Positions 9,675-18,185 of a DNA stretch of 64,000 nucleotides are shown piece by piece. The DNA is from Marinoscillum luteum. Lineage in GTDB: Bacteria; Bacteroidota; Bacteroidia; Cytophagales; Cyclobacteriaceae. Below the pieces are notes generated by a model, which searched no databases, was not told the DNA's origin, and saw only the letters and a list, made by a program, of their open reading frames with translations. A program made the translations under genes and the position numbers. How positions within the stretch are numbered: position 1 is the first letter of the stretch; the number at the start of each line of letters is the position of its first letter. The DNA is taken from assembly GCF_044005705.1 (NCBI RefSeq), contig NZ_JBIPKE010000011.1, positions 124,001 through 188,000 of the forward strand. Reading direction: 5' to 3'.

Positions 9675-10097
9675 TTAGGCCTTTTTATAGATCATATAAA
9701 ATAATCCTAAAATCCAGGAAAAAATAAGGGCCGGTCCCAGGTAGTTCAAATAGGCAAAGCCGGAGGCGTTGAGGTGTGCACTGTTATTGAGTACCCCAAT
9801 GAATCCTACGAGAAGAGTCAGGCAAATATTAATCACAAATGCTCCACCCCTTACCCAGGCCTTTACGTCTTCATTTTCAATTTTACCTTCAAAGAGTTTT
9901 TGAAAAGCCAGCATCACAAGGTTTACGATCACGAAACCAGCCACCACATAATAGAAAAAGGTCTCCTTGTGCAACTGCAGACTACCTGCATCGGGTTCCA
10001 ATGCGACCATGATGGGTAAGTAGGCATATACCAGTACGAGAATGATCAGGAAAAGAATGATGGAAAGTAACTTGAGGAAACTAACGACTCTAAGCAT
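9675..10097 (-). CDS. Four-helix integral membrane protein of unknown function
   Basis: 140 residues, nearly all hydrophobic, with four predicted membrane spans at roughly 7-30, 48-66, 85-103 and 117-136 and a short charged loop (EGKIENEDVK) between the second and third. I do not recognise a named family. The gene is divergent from the ECF sigma factor gene with only 29 nt between start codons, so the two promoters must overlap the opposite coding or leader sequence. This tight pairing makes co-regulation or control by the sigma factor plausible but is only positional evidence. Confidence 0.6.
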   Translation of the reverse strand: MLRVVSFLKLLSIILFLIILVLVYAYLPIMVALEPDAGSLQLHKETFFYYVVAGFVIVNLVMLAFQKLFEGKIENEDVKAWVRGGAFVINICLTLLVGFIGVLNNSAHLNASGFAYLNYLGPALIFSWILGLFYMIYKKA

Positions 10098-10126
10098 ATT
10101 TAATTAAACGAAGCTGTAATTTTCAA

Positions 10127-10666
10127 ATGTCAAATCTTACTAACTGCACAAAAGTAGGTCACCCCAAGCACAATCACTTGACTGAAAAAGAATTTATAAC
10201 AGCAATTCAAAATCATACCGGGATCATCCACAAGATCCTGTATCTGTACGTGGATGACCCGGAAGACAAACGGGACCTGAAGCAGGAAATCCAGCTACAG
10301 GCCTGGCGTGCCAAGGATCGTTTCAGGGGAGACTCCCAGTTTAGCACCTGGCTGTACAGGGTGGCCCTTAATACGGTATTTACTTTCAATAGAAAGCGAA
10401 AAATCTCCTCCACCAGCCTGGATTCAGCGGCAGAACCCATCCACCATCCTGCTGAAAAAACCGAGCGATCAGAACTGCTCCTGAGAGCCATTAAAAACCT
10501 GAATGATGTGGACAAAACGATCGTAACACTCCATCTGGAAGACTATGACAATGGAGAAATTGCCGATATCACCGGCCTGAGTAAAAACAATGTGGGCGTA
10601 AAGCTCCACCGGATAAAGGAAGCATTGAGGAAAAAACTTAACGAAAAAGCCCAATGGACGAATTAA
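10127..10666 (+). CDS. RNA polymerase ECF-type sigma factor
   Basis: 179 residues with sigma region 2 (about 35-90: DDPEDKRDLKQEIQLQAW, then FSTWLYRVALNT, the -10 recognition and strand-opening helix) and region 4 (about 120-170: NLNDVDKTIVTLHLEDYDNGEIADITGLSKNNVGVKLHRI, the -35 helix-turn-helix). This is the two-domain architecture of extracytoplasmic-function sigma factors. The next gene starts inside its last 13 nt and encodes a membrane protein, the usual place for an anti-sigma factor. The stimulus is unknown. No FecR/TonB receptor genes adjoin it, which argues against the common Bacteroidota nutrient-uptake type. Confidence 0.9.
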   Translation: MSNLTNCTKVGHPKHNHLTEKEFITAIQNHTGIIHKILYLYVDDPEDKRDLKQEIQLQAWRAKDRFRGDSQFSTWLYRVALNTVFTFNRKRKISSTSLDSAAEPIHHPAEKTERSELLLRAIKNLNDVDKTIVTLHLEDYDNGEIADITGLSKNNVGVKLHRIKEALRKKLNEKAQWTN

Positions 10667-11265
10667 AGCAAGCCTGGGAAGAAATGACTTCCGACAGCAA
10701 GGATTTGACTCAGCTGTCTGAGGCAGAAATTAAGGGCACAACCAGCGTAAAATCCGCGGGTGTGATAGAAAAGCTACGATCTGGGGTTAAGAAGAAATTG
10801 GCATATGCGGTCTTTTTCACATTAGCCATTGGGGGCGGTATTCCTTTTGCATTTCCGCTGGCCTCTCAAATCCTGCTCACCATCCTCTTTGTGGCTTATC
10901 TCGTGGGTGCGGTATTGCTCTACCAGGAGTTGCAAATACTCAACAGAGGTGTAGACATGACTCAGGATGTACTACACGGACTGACTACCTACCGCGACCG
11001 TATCAAACGTGTGCTCAGGTATGAGGAGTCTACTGCCCTGGCCCTCTACCCTGTCTCCATTTCCGGTGGGTTCTTCCTGGGATTTCAGCTGGTCGATCGC
11101 GAAGCTCAGATTATGACCCAAACCATTCACTGGGTTTTTCTGGTCATTACCATCTTGCTCCTCACCATTGGTGGTCACTGGCTGGCCAGGTGGATGAACC
11201 GAAAGGCTTTCGGGCAGTACCTGAATAGATTGGATGAAACCATCGAAGAATTGAAGGGAATTTAA
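10654..11265 (+). CDS. Membrane protein translationally coupled to the ECF sigma factor (candidate atypical anti-sigma)
   Basis: 203 residues. A charged soluble N-terminus (1-45, beginning MDELKQAWEEMTSD) is followed by four predicted membrane spans, roughly 48-68, 70-90, 127-146 and 155-177, and a short basic/acidic tail. The ATG lies 13 nt inside the sigma gene, so the two are made from one message and probably in fixed ratio. The cytoplasmic N-terminus could hold the sigma factor, but no zinc HXXXCXXC anti-sigma motif is visible. The assignment as regulator rests on position only. Confidence 0.65.
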   Translation: MDELKQAWEEMTSDSKDLTQLSEAEIKGTTSVKSAGVIEKLRSGVKKKLAYAVFFTLAIGGGIPFAFPLASQILLTILFVAYLVGAVLLYQELQILNRGVDMTQDVLHGLTTYRDRIKRVLRYEESTALALYPVSISGGFFLGFQLVDREAQIMTQTIHWVFLVITILLLTIGGHWLARWMNRKAFGQYLNRLDETIEELKGI

Positions 11266-11300
11266 CGCACGGTTAAGTTCAGTATTTAGGTGCTTCTCCT

Positions 11301-12002
11301 ATGTTTGCAGCCCAAACGCTCAAACCAATGCATCAAATACGCCTCATGCGGCCTGGATCTGATGGTCAGATCATCAACGAGTATGGACTAGCTGAAAAGC
11401 CTCCCCATGATTGGGGTTTTCTACCTGCTGGAGATGCGGCGGTCACCAGAAAAGTGACTGCTCTCGGAGACTGTTGGCGGATACAAATCAAGAAAGGAAG
11501 ACGCCTGCAATCACTTGGGATATGGGCACCAAAGGACCATATAACCCGAGCCAAGCAGGAGGTAAAAGGCATGCGCTCCACCCCTGATTATGCCAAGAAG
11601 AGAGCCAGTGCGGCCAAATCACGAGATCAAAAGCAGGCAGCATATACTGCAGAATTTGAGCAGGCAGTCATCAACTTCCTCAACTTTCACCAAGTATACA
11701 AAGCATTTGAAACACAGATGGCCAAACTAATCACTGCTCATGCCATTCCGATAGGCAGTGGTACAGTGGCCCGTACTCAGATGATCCCGCTCTCTGAAAG
11801 AGCTTCAAGAGCCGTAACGGCATGGATGCGGCATCAAACAACAGAATATGATCGGATGAAAATCGCCAGAGTGAAAGGAGAAAGACGAGCTGTGCGCCGG
11901 AAACTTGCGGAGCGCTCTTCAGGGCTCCTGAAAGCCTACAGAAAGGGTGAACCTATTGCTCCTGAGTGCCCACTCCAGAAGGCTTTGAAGCGTACCAACT
12001 GA
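11301..12002 (+). CDS. DUF2293 domain-containing protein
   Basis: 233 residues, strongly basic, soluble, with no signal peptide. The C-terminal half matches DUF2293: SERASRAVTAWMRHQTTEYD near 170-190, followed by KIARVKGERRAVRRKLAERS and a helical tail. The basic, arginine-rich character suggests nucleic-acid binding, but no function is established. The N-terminal part (LRPGSDG..., PHDWGFLPAGDAAVTRKV) has no recognised domain. Start is the ATG at 11301; an in-frame ATG at 11328 is equally possible. It begins 35 nt after the sigma/anti-sigma pair and could belong to that operon. Its stop is 5 nt from the convergent VLRF1 gene. Confidence 0.72.
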   Translation: MFAAQTLKPMHQIRLMRPGSDGQIINEYGLAEKPPHDWGFLPAGDAAVTRKVTALGDCWRIQIKKGRRLQSLGIWAPKDHITRAKQEVKGMRSTPDYAKKRASAAKSRDQKQAAYTAEFEQAVINFLNFHQVYKAFETQMAKLITAHAIPIGSGTVARTQMIPLSERASRAVTAWMRHQTTEYDRMKIARVKGERRAVRRKLAERSSGLLKAYRKGEPIAPECPLQKALKRTN

Positions 12003-12007
12003 TTGTA

Positions 12008-12685
12008 TCAGTCCTTCAGCATGAATAACTCCATCCTTTCGGCATGAGCCGGATCATAAAATAGCATCGGGGCTCTCAACTTCCTGATGGCAGCTTCCAG
12101 GTTCGTAAAGTTGGACTGGGGAATGTGCAGAGGGATTTTGTAGAGAATAGGGTCTTTTTTATCAATAGGGAACAGCACTCTGGACTGATACAAATAAGGT
12201 ATAAGGGTTGCATTGCAATTCAGCGCAACGCGTGAAACTTGATGGGCCTCCAATAGCTCTGTGAGGGTAAGATTGATCTTCTCGAAAAACTCTGTGGTAG
12301 CCGCCAGCCTCACCCTGGATCCGGCTCTCGATTTCCCCTTTTTATTTAAATATTTGATCTGACTGAACCCCTGCTTTTTACGGGTCATATAAGCGGAAAA
12401 TGTGGTATGATACACATTGTTGCTGCCATGCATAATGCAAATAGCAGCATTCCCAGACTCAATTGTCAGATAAAGCACACAAGCGGCTTGCTCAGGAATG
12501 GAAAAGTCCTTACGCACGGTGAGATGCAAGGGCAATCGGATGAACCCTAAAGATTCATTGTGTTCATCATTCAGTACTACCAAATGCCGCTTGAGGTCAT
12601 AGACCGCATGTGGAAACTCCCGTTTAACCATATCCATTAACTCACTGATTGGCAAATGGTACAAATTGGCTTTGAGCTGATCCAT
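12008..12685 (-). CDS. Vms1-like release-factor (bVLRF1) domain protein, candidate peptidyl-tRNA hydrolase
   Basis: 225 residues from the ATG at 12685; an in-frame TTG at 12709 would add 8. The middle region holds the motif RKKQGFSQ at 102-109, then an AG..xR element at about 121-126 and a helix (TEFFEKINLTLTELLE). This is the order found in the VLRF1 domain of eukaryotic Vms1/ANKZF1, where the Gln of a GxxQ motif is needed to cut the tRNA ester of stalled nascent chains; here that Gln would be Q109. The VLRF1 family is known to have Bacteroidota members. By inference the protein releases peptides from stalled 50S-peptidyl-tRNA complexes. The N- and C-terminal parts are not assigned. Confidence 0.78.
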   Translation of the reverse strand: MDQLKANLYHLPISELMDMVKREFPHAVYDLKRHLVVLNDEHNESLGFIRLPLHLTVRKDFSIPEQAACVLYLTIESGNAAICIMHGSNNVYHTTFSAYMTRKKQGFSQIKYLNKKGKSRAGSRVRLAATTEFFEKINLTLTELLEAHQVSRVALNCNATLIPYLYQSRVLFPIDKKDPILYKIPLHIPQSNFTNLEAAIRKLRAPMLFYDPAHAERMELFMLKD

Positions 12686-12828
12686 GAATGACCTTTTTTG
12701 AGAAGTCAAATCTAATGATCAGATGGGTTCGAATAGATCAGATGAAGCAAAAAGATCAGGTACTTGCACCCGGTACCTATCAGTCGGATTCATTTCTGTG
12801 ATTGGATAGCATGCTTTACCTTTGGTCC

Positions 12829-14061
12829 ATGAATATTGACCCCATTATTCTTTCCATCCCCATTTACTTTCTGCTCATTGTGGCAGAGCTCCTGATTCAG
12901 TTTTTCAACAAACAAAAGATTTACCGCCTCAATGACGCGGTGACTAACATCTCGTGCGGCATTACTCAGCAGATTACGGGTGCTTTTTTCAAAGTAACAA
13001 CGATAGCAGCTTATCAATTTGTTTACGAAAACTGGAGCCTTTTCCGCATTGAAAATACCTGGTGGTCAGTAACCCTACTCATCCTGGCAGTGGATCTATG
13101 CTACTACTGGGCGCACCGGATGAGTCATGAAGTAAATCTTTTTTGGGGTGGACATGTGGTTCACCATCAAAGTGAGGACTATAATTTTTCCGTTGCGCTT
13201 CGTCAGGGCTCCTTTCAGATTCTCTGGACTTTTTGGTTTTACATACCTCTCGCATTCCTTGGATTCAATACTGTAACGTTTTTGATAGTATTGGCACTCA
13301 ATACAGTCTATCAGTTTTGGATCCATACGGAAACCATTGGTAAGCTTCCCCGACCGATTGAGTTCATTTTCAATACTCCCTCCCATCACCGGGTGCATCA
13401 CGGCCGCAACCCCAAGTACATCGATAAGAACCATGCGGGATCTCTGATCATTTGGGATCGGATGTTTGGCACTTTTCAAGAGGAAGAAGAAAGACCTACT
13501 TATGGCATCACCAAACCAATCAATACTTGGAATCCTGTTTGGGCCAATCTGCAGCATTATGCAGATATGGCCAGCCAGCTCAGGAGCACACCCGGTCTTA
13601 TAAATAAGCTGGGGGTAATGTTTAACAAACCCGGATGGAGGCCTGTGGCACAGGGCGGTTATCAGTCAGCCCCAGAAGTGGACAAAGTGAACTATCGAAA
13701 GTATGACACACATCCGGCATTTAGGATGAGTCTCTACGTGCTGGTTCAGTTCATCATTACACTGGCGGTGACTTCTGCTTTTCTGTTTACCCTGGCAGAT
13801 CAGGAACTGATCAACAAACTCATTTTTTCTTTGGTAATCGTGTGGTCCGTTGCTCAATTTGGACTGCTGCTGGACAATCACCCGGAGTGGAGCAGGTTGG
13901 AATACCTGCGCATTCTGTTTTGCGGAGGGGTCTTCGCTTTTCTTTATCCTTATCCCCTCATTATAATCCTTTCAATCACCTATATAGGGGTCGCTTTGAT
14001 TTCATTTTTCTTTACATATAAACCTGCAACCGACACAGTTGGGTCGGTGATCAACTCATGA
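12829..14061 (+). CDS. Sterol desaturase / fatty-acid hydroxylase superfamily protein (AGMO-like)
   Basis: About 410 residues from the ATG at 12829; TTG 12802 and ATG 12811 are in-frame alternatives. Integral membrane di-iron oxygenase with the eight-histidine pattern: HRMSH, then HVVHH, then the distal HTE and HHRVHHGRN blocks. The long C-terminal extension with four further hydrophobic segments (after about residue 290) resembles alkylglycerol monooxygenase-type members rather than the short sterol desaturases. It probably hydroxylates a lipid tail or ether lipid in the inner membrane; the substrate is inferred only at the superfamily level. The stop overlaps the start of the next gene by 4 nt (ATGA). 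Confidence 0.85.
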   Translation: MNIDPIILSIPIYFLLIVAELLIQFFNKQKIYRLNDAVTNISCGITQQITGAFFKVTTIAAYQFVYENWSLFRIENTWWSVTLLILAVDLCYYWAHRMSHEVNLFWGGHVVHHQSEDYNFSVALRQGSFQILWTFWFYIPLAFLGFNTVTFLIVLALNTVYQFWIHTETIGKLPRPIEFIFNTPSHHRVHHGRNPKYIDKNHAGSLIIWDRMFGTFQEEEERPTYGITKPINTWNPVWANLQHYADMASQLRSTPGLINKLGVMFNKPGWRPVAQGGYQSAPEVDKVNYRKYDTHPAFRMSLYVLVQFIITLAVTSAFLFTLADQELINKLIFSLVIVWSVAQFGLLLDNHPEWSRLEYLRILFCGGVFAFLYPYPLIIILSITYIGVALISFFFTYKPATDTVGSVINS

Positions 14062-14411
14062 AATACTTCTTTCCTCTCCTTTTAACCCTCTCATTAAGTG
14101 CTTGTTATTCCATTCCTGAAATAGAGGGATTTGACAAAGACGTCTGGCAATCTGAGATGAGCTGTGAAACTAATCGCCTGGCCATGGTACAGCTTCTTAT
14201 TTCACAGCAGGAAAAACTACTCGGTGAAGGTCAGGCAGAGATCCAGCAGCTCTTAGGCGCACCTGATGAGCATGAACTATACAACAGAAATCAGAAGTTC
14301 TTCTACTATAACCTTACCCCACCCACAGGCTGTGAGAATGGAACATTTCGTCGCCTAAGCGTGAAATTTGATGCACTAGACCGTGTGAAGGAAGTGATGG
14401 TAATTGAGTAA
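14058..14411 (+). CDS. Small lipoprotein of unknown function, SmpA/BamE-like organisation
   Basis: 117 residues with a lipoprotein signal ending in LSLSAC (Cys16). The mature part contains a helix pair (LLISQQEKLLGEGQAEIQQLLGAPDE) followed by strands ending in LDRVKEVMVIE. A 'helix - LLGxPDE - strand - strand' order is typical of the SmpA/BamE fold, but sequence similarity is too slight to claim orthology. Two cysteines (about residues 35 and 94) could pair in the periplasm. It starts inside the stop of the AGMO-like gene (4-nt overlap), so the two are translationally coupled. Confidence 0.6.
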   Translation: MKYFFPLLLTLSLSACYSIPEIEGFDKDVWQSEMSCETNRLAMVQLLISQQEKLLGEGQAEIQQLLGAPDEHELYNRNQKFFYYNLTPPTGCENGTFRRLSVKFDALDRVKEVMVIE

Positions 14412-14451
14412 CAGCCGTCATCCATGTGCAGGTATAACGTACGTTTCAATT

Positions 14452-14976
14452 CTAAAACGTAACAAGTGAATGCACTTCACCGGAGCCTTTCAAGCGTTCC
14501 TGGCCTTTGAGAAAAGACAATTCTACCAAAAAAGAATAACCAATCACCTCTCCACCAATCTTCCTGATCAGTTCGGCCGCCGCAAGGGCCGTCCCACCAG
14601 TGGCCAGCAAGTCATCATGAATGAGCACACGCTGACCTTTAGTGATAGCGTCTACATGGATTTCTATCTCAGCGGATCCATATTCCAGATCGTAGGAATG
14701 TTTGATGGTCTGATAAGGGAGCTTACCCGCTTTTCTAACGGGGATAAATGGTACACCCAATTGCTGGGCAAGTTGCAAACCATAAATAAACCCTCTGGAT
14801 TCGATGCCCACCACACCTTCTACATTTTTGGTACTCCAGTAATCAAAGAAGGTCTGACTCACCTCGGCACTCAGCTCAGGATTGGCCAGTACGGGGGTTA
14901 TGTCTTTAAACAGGATACCGGGTTTCGGAAAGTCAGGAACGTCACGAATGACTTTGGAAAGTTTTTCTGAAATCAT
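14452..14976 (-). CDS. apt: Adenine phosphoribosyltransferase
   Basis: Salvage enzyme converting adenine plus PRPP to AMP and pyrophosphate. The 174 residues match the family length. Seen motifs are the N-terminal VPDFPKPGILFKDITP block, GIESRGFIYG of the adenine hood, and the PRPP-binding loop RVLIHDDLLATGGTALAA near 120-137. Cytoplasmic. It lies 9 nt downstream of the FtsX-type permease gene on the same strand, so it is likely cotranscribed, with no obvious functional link. Confidence 0.95.
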   Translation of the reverse strand: MISEKLSKVIRDVPDFPKPGILFKDITPVLANPELSAEVSQTFFDYWSTKNVEGVVGIESRGFIYGLQLAQQLGVPFIPVRKAGKLPYQTIKHSYDLEYGSAEIEIHVDAITKGQRVLIHDDLLATGGTALAAAELIRKIGGEVIGYSFLVELSFLKGQERLKGSGEVHSLVTF

Positions 14977-14985
14977 CAGGCTAAG

Positions 14986-16221
14986 TTATTCAAATCTCAA
15001 TGACTCGATAGGATCGAGTTTGGAAGCTTTATAGGCAGGCAGGTATCCAGAGATAAGCCCAACAGTCATACCGATGATCACACCCACTGCAATCCACAGC
15101 CAGGGGATCACAAAACCACCGCTGCTGATCAGGCTGGAAGTAAGATTGCCAATGATAATGCCCAGCACAATTCCCCCAATACCTCCCATCTGACAGATGA
15201 CAATGGCTTCTATGAGAAACTGCTGACGAATCTTTAATGGCGTGGCTCCCAGGGCTTTACGAACACCGATTTCGCGGGTTCGTTCCGTCACAGACACCAG
15301 CATAATATTCATCAATCCAATGGAGGCACCCAGCAGGGTGATGAACCCAATGGTGAACCCTCCTATTTTGAGGTAGCCTGTAATCTCCCCTAATCGCTCA
15401 GCCAATGACTGATTCACTGTCACCTGAAAGGAGTTTTCCTCCTTAACAGGGTCGCGCCGAATGGCACGCATAAGTCCTGTAGCCAGGCCGGTAGCTGCAT
15501 CCATCTGGGTGGGGTCATATACAGCCACAGTAGCTTCATAATCCAACTGACGTCCAGCCGCCAGACGTCTGGCAGTTAGTGTTGGTACCAAACACATACG
15601 ATCCACACTTCCATTGCCGCCGGTACCCCCCTGAGCACCGAGTAAGCCCACCACTTTAAATTTGGAACCCATAAACTTGATCTCCTTATTGATAGGGTCT
15701 TCATCCTTTTCAAACAGAGCACTTTTAATCTCCGAGCCAATGATCACTACCATGGCGCCATTCTGCACCTCTATTTGCGAGAAGCCACGGCCCTCCTTAA
15801 TGTCATAACCATCTACCAGCAGGTAGTTATCATCACCACCCTGCACGCGTGAGTTCGGATTAGTCTTCTTGGATCCGCGTTTGATCTCCGCAGCAAAGGA
15901 CACGTAGGCATTTACGCTCACCACGCCGGCCGTGAATTTCTCTTTAAACCTCATCAGGTCCTCATAGGTAAGTGGTGGGAATACCTTGGCCTCTTTCCCA
16001 TCGCGTGACCCGCGATTCTTGCGCACACTCTCCATATCGAAAGTGTTGGCGCCCAAATTTGAAAAACTGTCATTAATAGAGCTCTGAATCCCCTCAATGG
16101 CCGTAAGAATGCCCACGAGCGAAGTGATACCAATGGCAATAATGGCTGCTGTGAGGAAGGTTCTGAGCTTATTGGCCATCACTGATTTTATTCCTTCTTT
16201 TACGTTTTCTCTGAGATCCAT
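14986..16221 (-). CDS. MacB/FtsX-type ABC transporter permease
   Basis: 411 residues with one N-terminal span (about 18-40), a large periplasmic MacB_PCD domain (about 45-270) and three C-terminal spans with the FtsX core. The conserved ERTREIGVRKALGATPLKIRQQFLIEA coupling segment links the second and third spans, and the protein ends PAYKASKLDPIESLRFE. This is the permease half of MacAB-type or lipoprotein-related mechanotransmission transporters. No ATPase gene is adjacent, so the energising subunit must be encoded elsewhere. A membrane-fusion protein and TolC pair, also without a transporter, lies at 55-58 kb. Confidence 0.9.
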   Translation of the reverse strand: MDLRENVKEGIKSVMANKLRTFLTAAIIAIGITSLVGILTAIEGIQSSINDSFSNLGANTFDMESVRKNRGSRDGKEAKVFPPLTYEDLMRFKEKFTAGVVSVNAYVSFAAEIKRGSKKTNPNSRVQGGDDNYLLVDGYDIKEGRGFSQIEVQNGAMVVIIGSEIKSALFEKDEDPINKEIKFMGSKFKVVGLLGAQGGTGGNGSVDRMCLVPTLTARRLAAGRQLDYEATVAVYDPTQMDAATGLATGLMRAIRRDPVKEENSFQVTVNQSLAERLGEITGYLKIGGFTIGFITLLGASIGLMNIMLVSVTERTREIGVRKALGATPLKIRQQFLIEAIVICQMGGIGGIVLGIIIGNLTSSLISSGGFVIPWLWIAVGVIIGMTVGLISGYLPAYKASKLDPIESLRFE

Positions 16222-16302
16222 GGGTTACCTTTATCGCTTTGGAAAGTTAGTGAGAACTATGCTTTATGAATGACTGTTGCAGTATTAAATTTTGATAGTG
16301 GG

Positions 16303-17559
16303 ATGCGTAAACTCTTTCTGATTCTAATCCTTTTTGTTGGCTTTCAGGCCAAATGTGCCTACATCCTCATTCCCATGGATGAAACACAGACCGATCACCT
16401 AAAGGCATACGGAATTACTTACTGGATGTTGACCCAGGAGGTGCCAGCCGACTGGTTGCTGAATTATCGCGGAGGTAGTTTTATGGTCAAGCACCTCCAA
16501 AGTATCGAAAATGAATGTGTCATCCGAAATGTATCCTATGAGATTATTTCTGATGCACAGGCCAACCAAATCCTGAATGAGATCGCCAGCCCGGCCTCCA
16601 ATATGGACGTAATGAAGCTGGAGAAATATCCAAAAATCGCAGTGTACTCCCCTAAAAGCAAACAGCCCTGGGATGATGCCGTTACCCTGGTGCTGACCTA
16701 TGCAGAGATTCCCTACGACGTGATCTTCGATGATGAGATCATGTACAATGAGCTCCCTAAGTACGACTGGCTCCACCTCCATCACGAAGATTTCACAGGT
16801 CAGTATGGCAAATTTTACCGCACCTACCAGCACTTCCCCTGGTACCAGCAGCAGCAGCGTGAATATGAGGAGTCTGCCCGAAAGCATGGCTACTCCAAAG
16901 TGTCTCACCTCAAACTGGCTGTAGTCAAGAAAATACATGGGTTTGTTGCCGGAGGTGGTTTCCTTTTTGCCATGTGTTCTGCCACAGATACTTACGACAT
17001 AGCCCTGGCTGCAGAGGGGTTAGACATAGTGGAATCTATGTATGATGGTGACCCTGCGGACCCTAATGCCCAGAATAAGCTGGACTTTGACAAGACCATG
17101 GCCTTTCAGAATTTCCGCCTGGAAAGAAATCCCTATGAGTATGAATACTCTGACATAGACATGCAGGCACGCGAGCGAGGATTGAAGCAGGAAACGGATT
17201 TTTTCTCACTCTTTGAATTCTCCGCCAAATGGGATCCCATCCCTACCATGCTGACCCAAAATCACGAACACATCATCAAAGGCTTTATGGGACAGACCAC
17301 TTCATTCAGGAAGTCTCTTATCAAATCGGATGTGGTGATAATGGGTGAAACACGCTCCGTGGGCGAAGCAAGATACATTCATGGAGTTATGGGCAAGGGC
17401 TTCTGGACATTCTACGGCGGACATGATCCTGAGGATTACCAACATTTCGTGAATGAACAGCCAACAGATCTTAACCTTCACCCCAACTCACCGGGTTATC
17501 GGCTTATCCTCAATAATATCCTCTTTCCTGCAGCCAAAAAGAAAAAACAAAAAACTTGA
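16303..17559 (+). CDS. Exported Bacteroidota protein commonly labelled 'asparagine synthetase B'
   Basis: 418 residues from ATG 16303, chosen because it begins a clean signal peptide (MRKLFLILILFVGFQAKC); an upstream ATG at 16270 would place 11 polar residues ahead of it. The protein has none of the asparagine synthetase features: no N-terminal Cys2 glutaminase and no SGGLDS ATP-pyrophosphatase loop. Instead it shows a Rossmann-like region (PKIAVYSPKSKQPWDDAVTLVL), an acidic loop and GGGFLFAMCSATDTYD, which resembles the nucleophile elbow of class-I amidotransferase-like folds. Histidine-rich segments (LHLHHEDFTGQYG, YGGHDPEDYQH) suggest a metal or catalytic site. The C-terminus is basic (KKKKQKT). 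Function unknown. Confidence 0.7.
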   Translation: MRKLFLILILFVGFQAKCAYILIPMDETQTDHLKAYGITYWMLTQEVPADWLLNYRGGSFMVKHLQSIENECVIRNVSYEIISDAQANQILNEIASPASNMDVMKLEKYPKIAVYSPKSKQPWDDAVTLVLTYAEIPYDVIFDDEIMYNELPKYDWLHLHHEDFTGQYGKFYRTYQHFPWYQQQQREYEESARKHGYSKVSHLKLAVVKKIHGFVAGGGFLFAMCSATDTYDIALAAEGLDIVESMYDGDPADPNAQNKLDFDKTMAFQNFRLERNPYEYEYSDIDMQARERGLKQETDFFSLFEFSAKWDPIPTMLTQNHEHIIKGFMGQTTSFRKSLIKSDVVIMGETRSVGEARYIHGVMGKGFWTFYGGHDPEDYQHFVNEQPTDLNLHPNSPGYRLILNNILFPAAKKKKQKT

Positions 17560-17582
17560 TTTGTGACTTAGAACTCAAACGA

Positions 17583-18185
17583 TCAATGCATCCGGTCTCC
17601 TCGTAGCTCCAGGCTTCTGATAATATCAGCTTCTGCAACGAGGATCTCCTCCCACCGGGCTTTCACATATTCCTCAGTCATATAGACTTTGGCCAGCTCT
17701 ATGAAATTGACATAGTGCCCTGCCTCAGAGACCATCAACTCATAATAGAAAGTCTGCAACTCTTCATCCGCAATGTTTTTCCAAAGCAACTTGAAGCGCT
17801 CACAGCTACGTGCCTCTATCAATGCGTTCATGAGCAGCTTCTCCACTAGCTGCTGATCTCTGCTACCCCCCTTATTCAATACTTTGTTCAGTGCAGTAAC
17901 ATATTCGTCTTTGCGGGCATACCCTAACGCATATCCTCGCTTCTTAAGCTGCTCGATTACACGTTCAAAATGAGCCCATTCCTCAGCTACCACCGGAGTG
18001 AGTACATCTACCAACTCCGACTTTTCAGGATACTGAATGATTAGAGAAATGCAAGATGAGGCCGCTTTCTGCTCGCAATAAGCATGATCTACGAGAATGT
18101 CCTCTATTTGCATTTCAGCAATGTTGACCCAGCGCGGGTCAGTGGGTAACTTAAGCCCCAATACGGTCTTGTGGTCCTCCATCAT
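17583..18185 (-). CDS. miaE: tRNA 2-methylthio-N6-isopentenyladenosine-37 hydroxylase
   Basis: Di-iron monooxygenase that hydroxylates the isopentenyl group of ms2i6A37 in tRNAs reading U-starting codons. At 200 residues it has the MiaE length and ferritin-like four-helix pattern, with ligand motifs DHAYCEQKAA (about 32-41), EEWAHFERV (about 78-86), EARSCERF (about 128-135) and SEAGHYVNF (about 163-171). Two ATG codons open the gene. Its ATG overlaps the TAA of the adjacent porin gene only at the far end (junction at 18185), so porin and miaE are on the same strand with the porin gene upstream. Needs MiaA and MiaB, not encoded here. Confidence 0.9.
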   Translation of the reverse strand: MMEDHKTVLGLKLPTDPRWVNIAEMQIEDILVDHAYCEQKAASSCISLIIQYPEKSELVDVLTPVVAEEWAHFERVIEQLKKRGYALGYARKDEYVTALNKVLNKGGSRDQQLVEKLLMNALIEARSCERFKLLWKNIADEELQTFYYELMVSEAGHYVNFIELAKVYMTEEYVKARWEEILVAEADIIRSLELRGDRMH

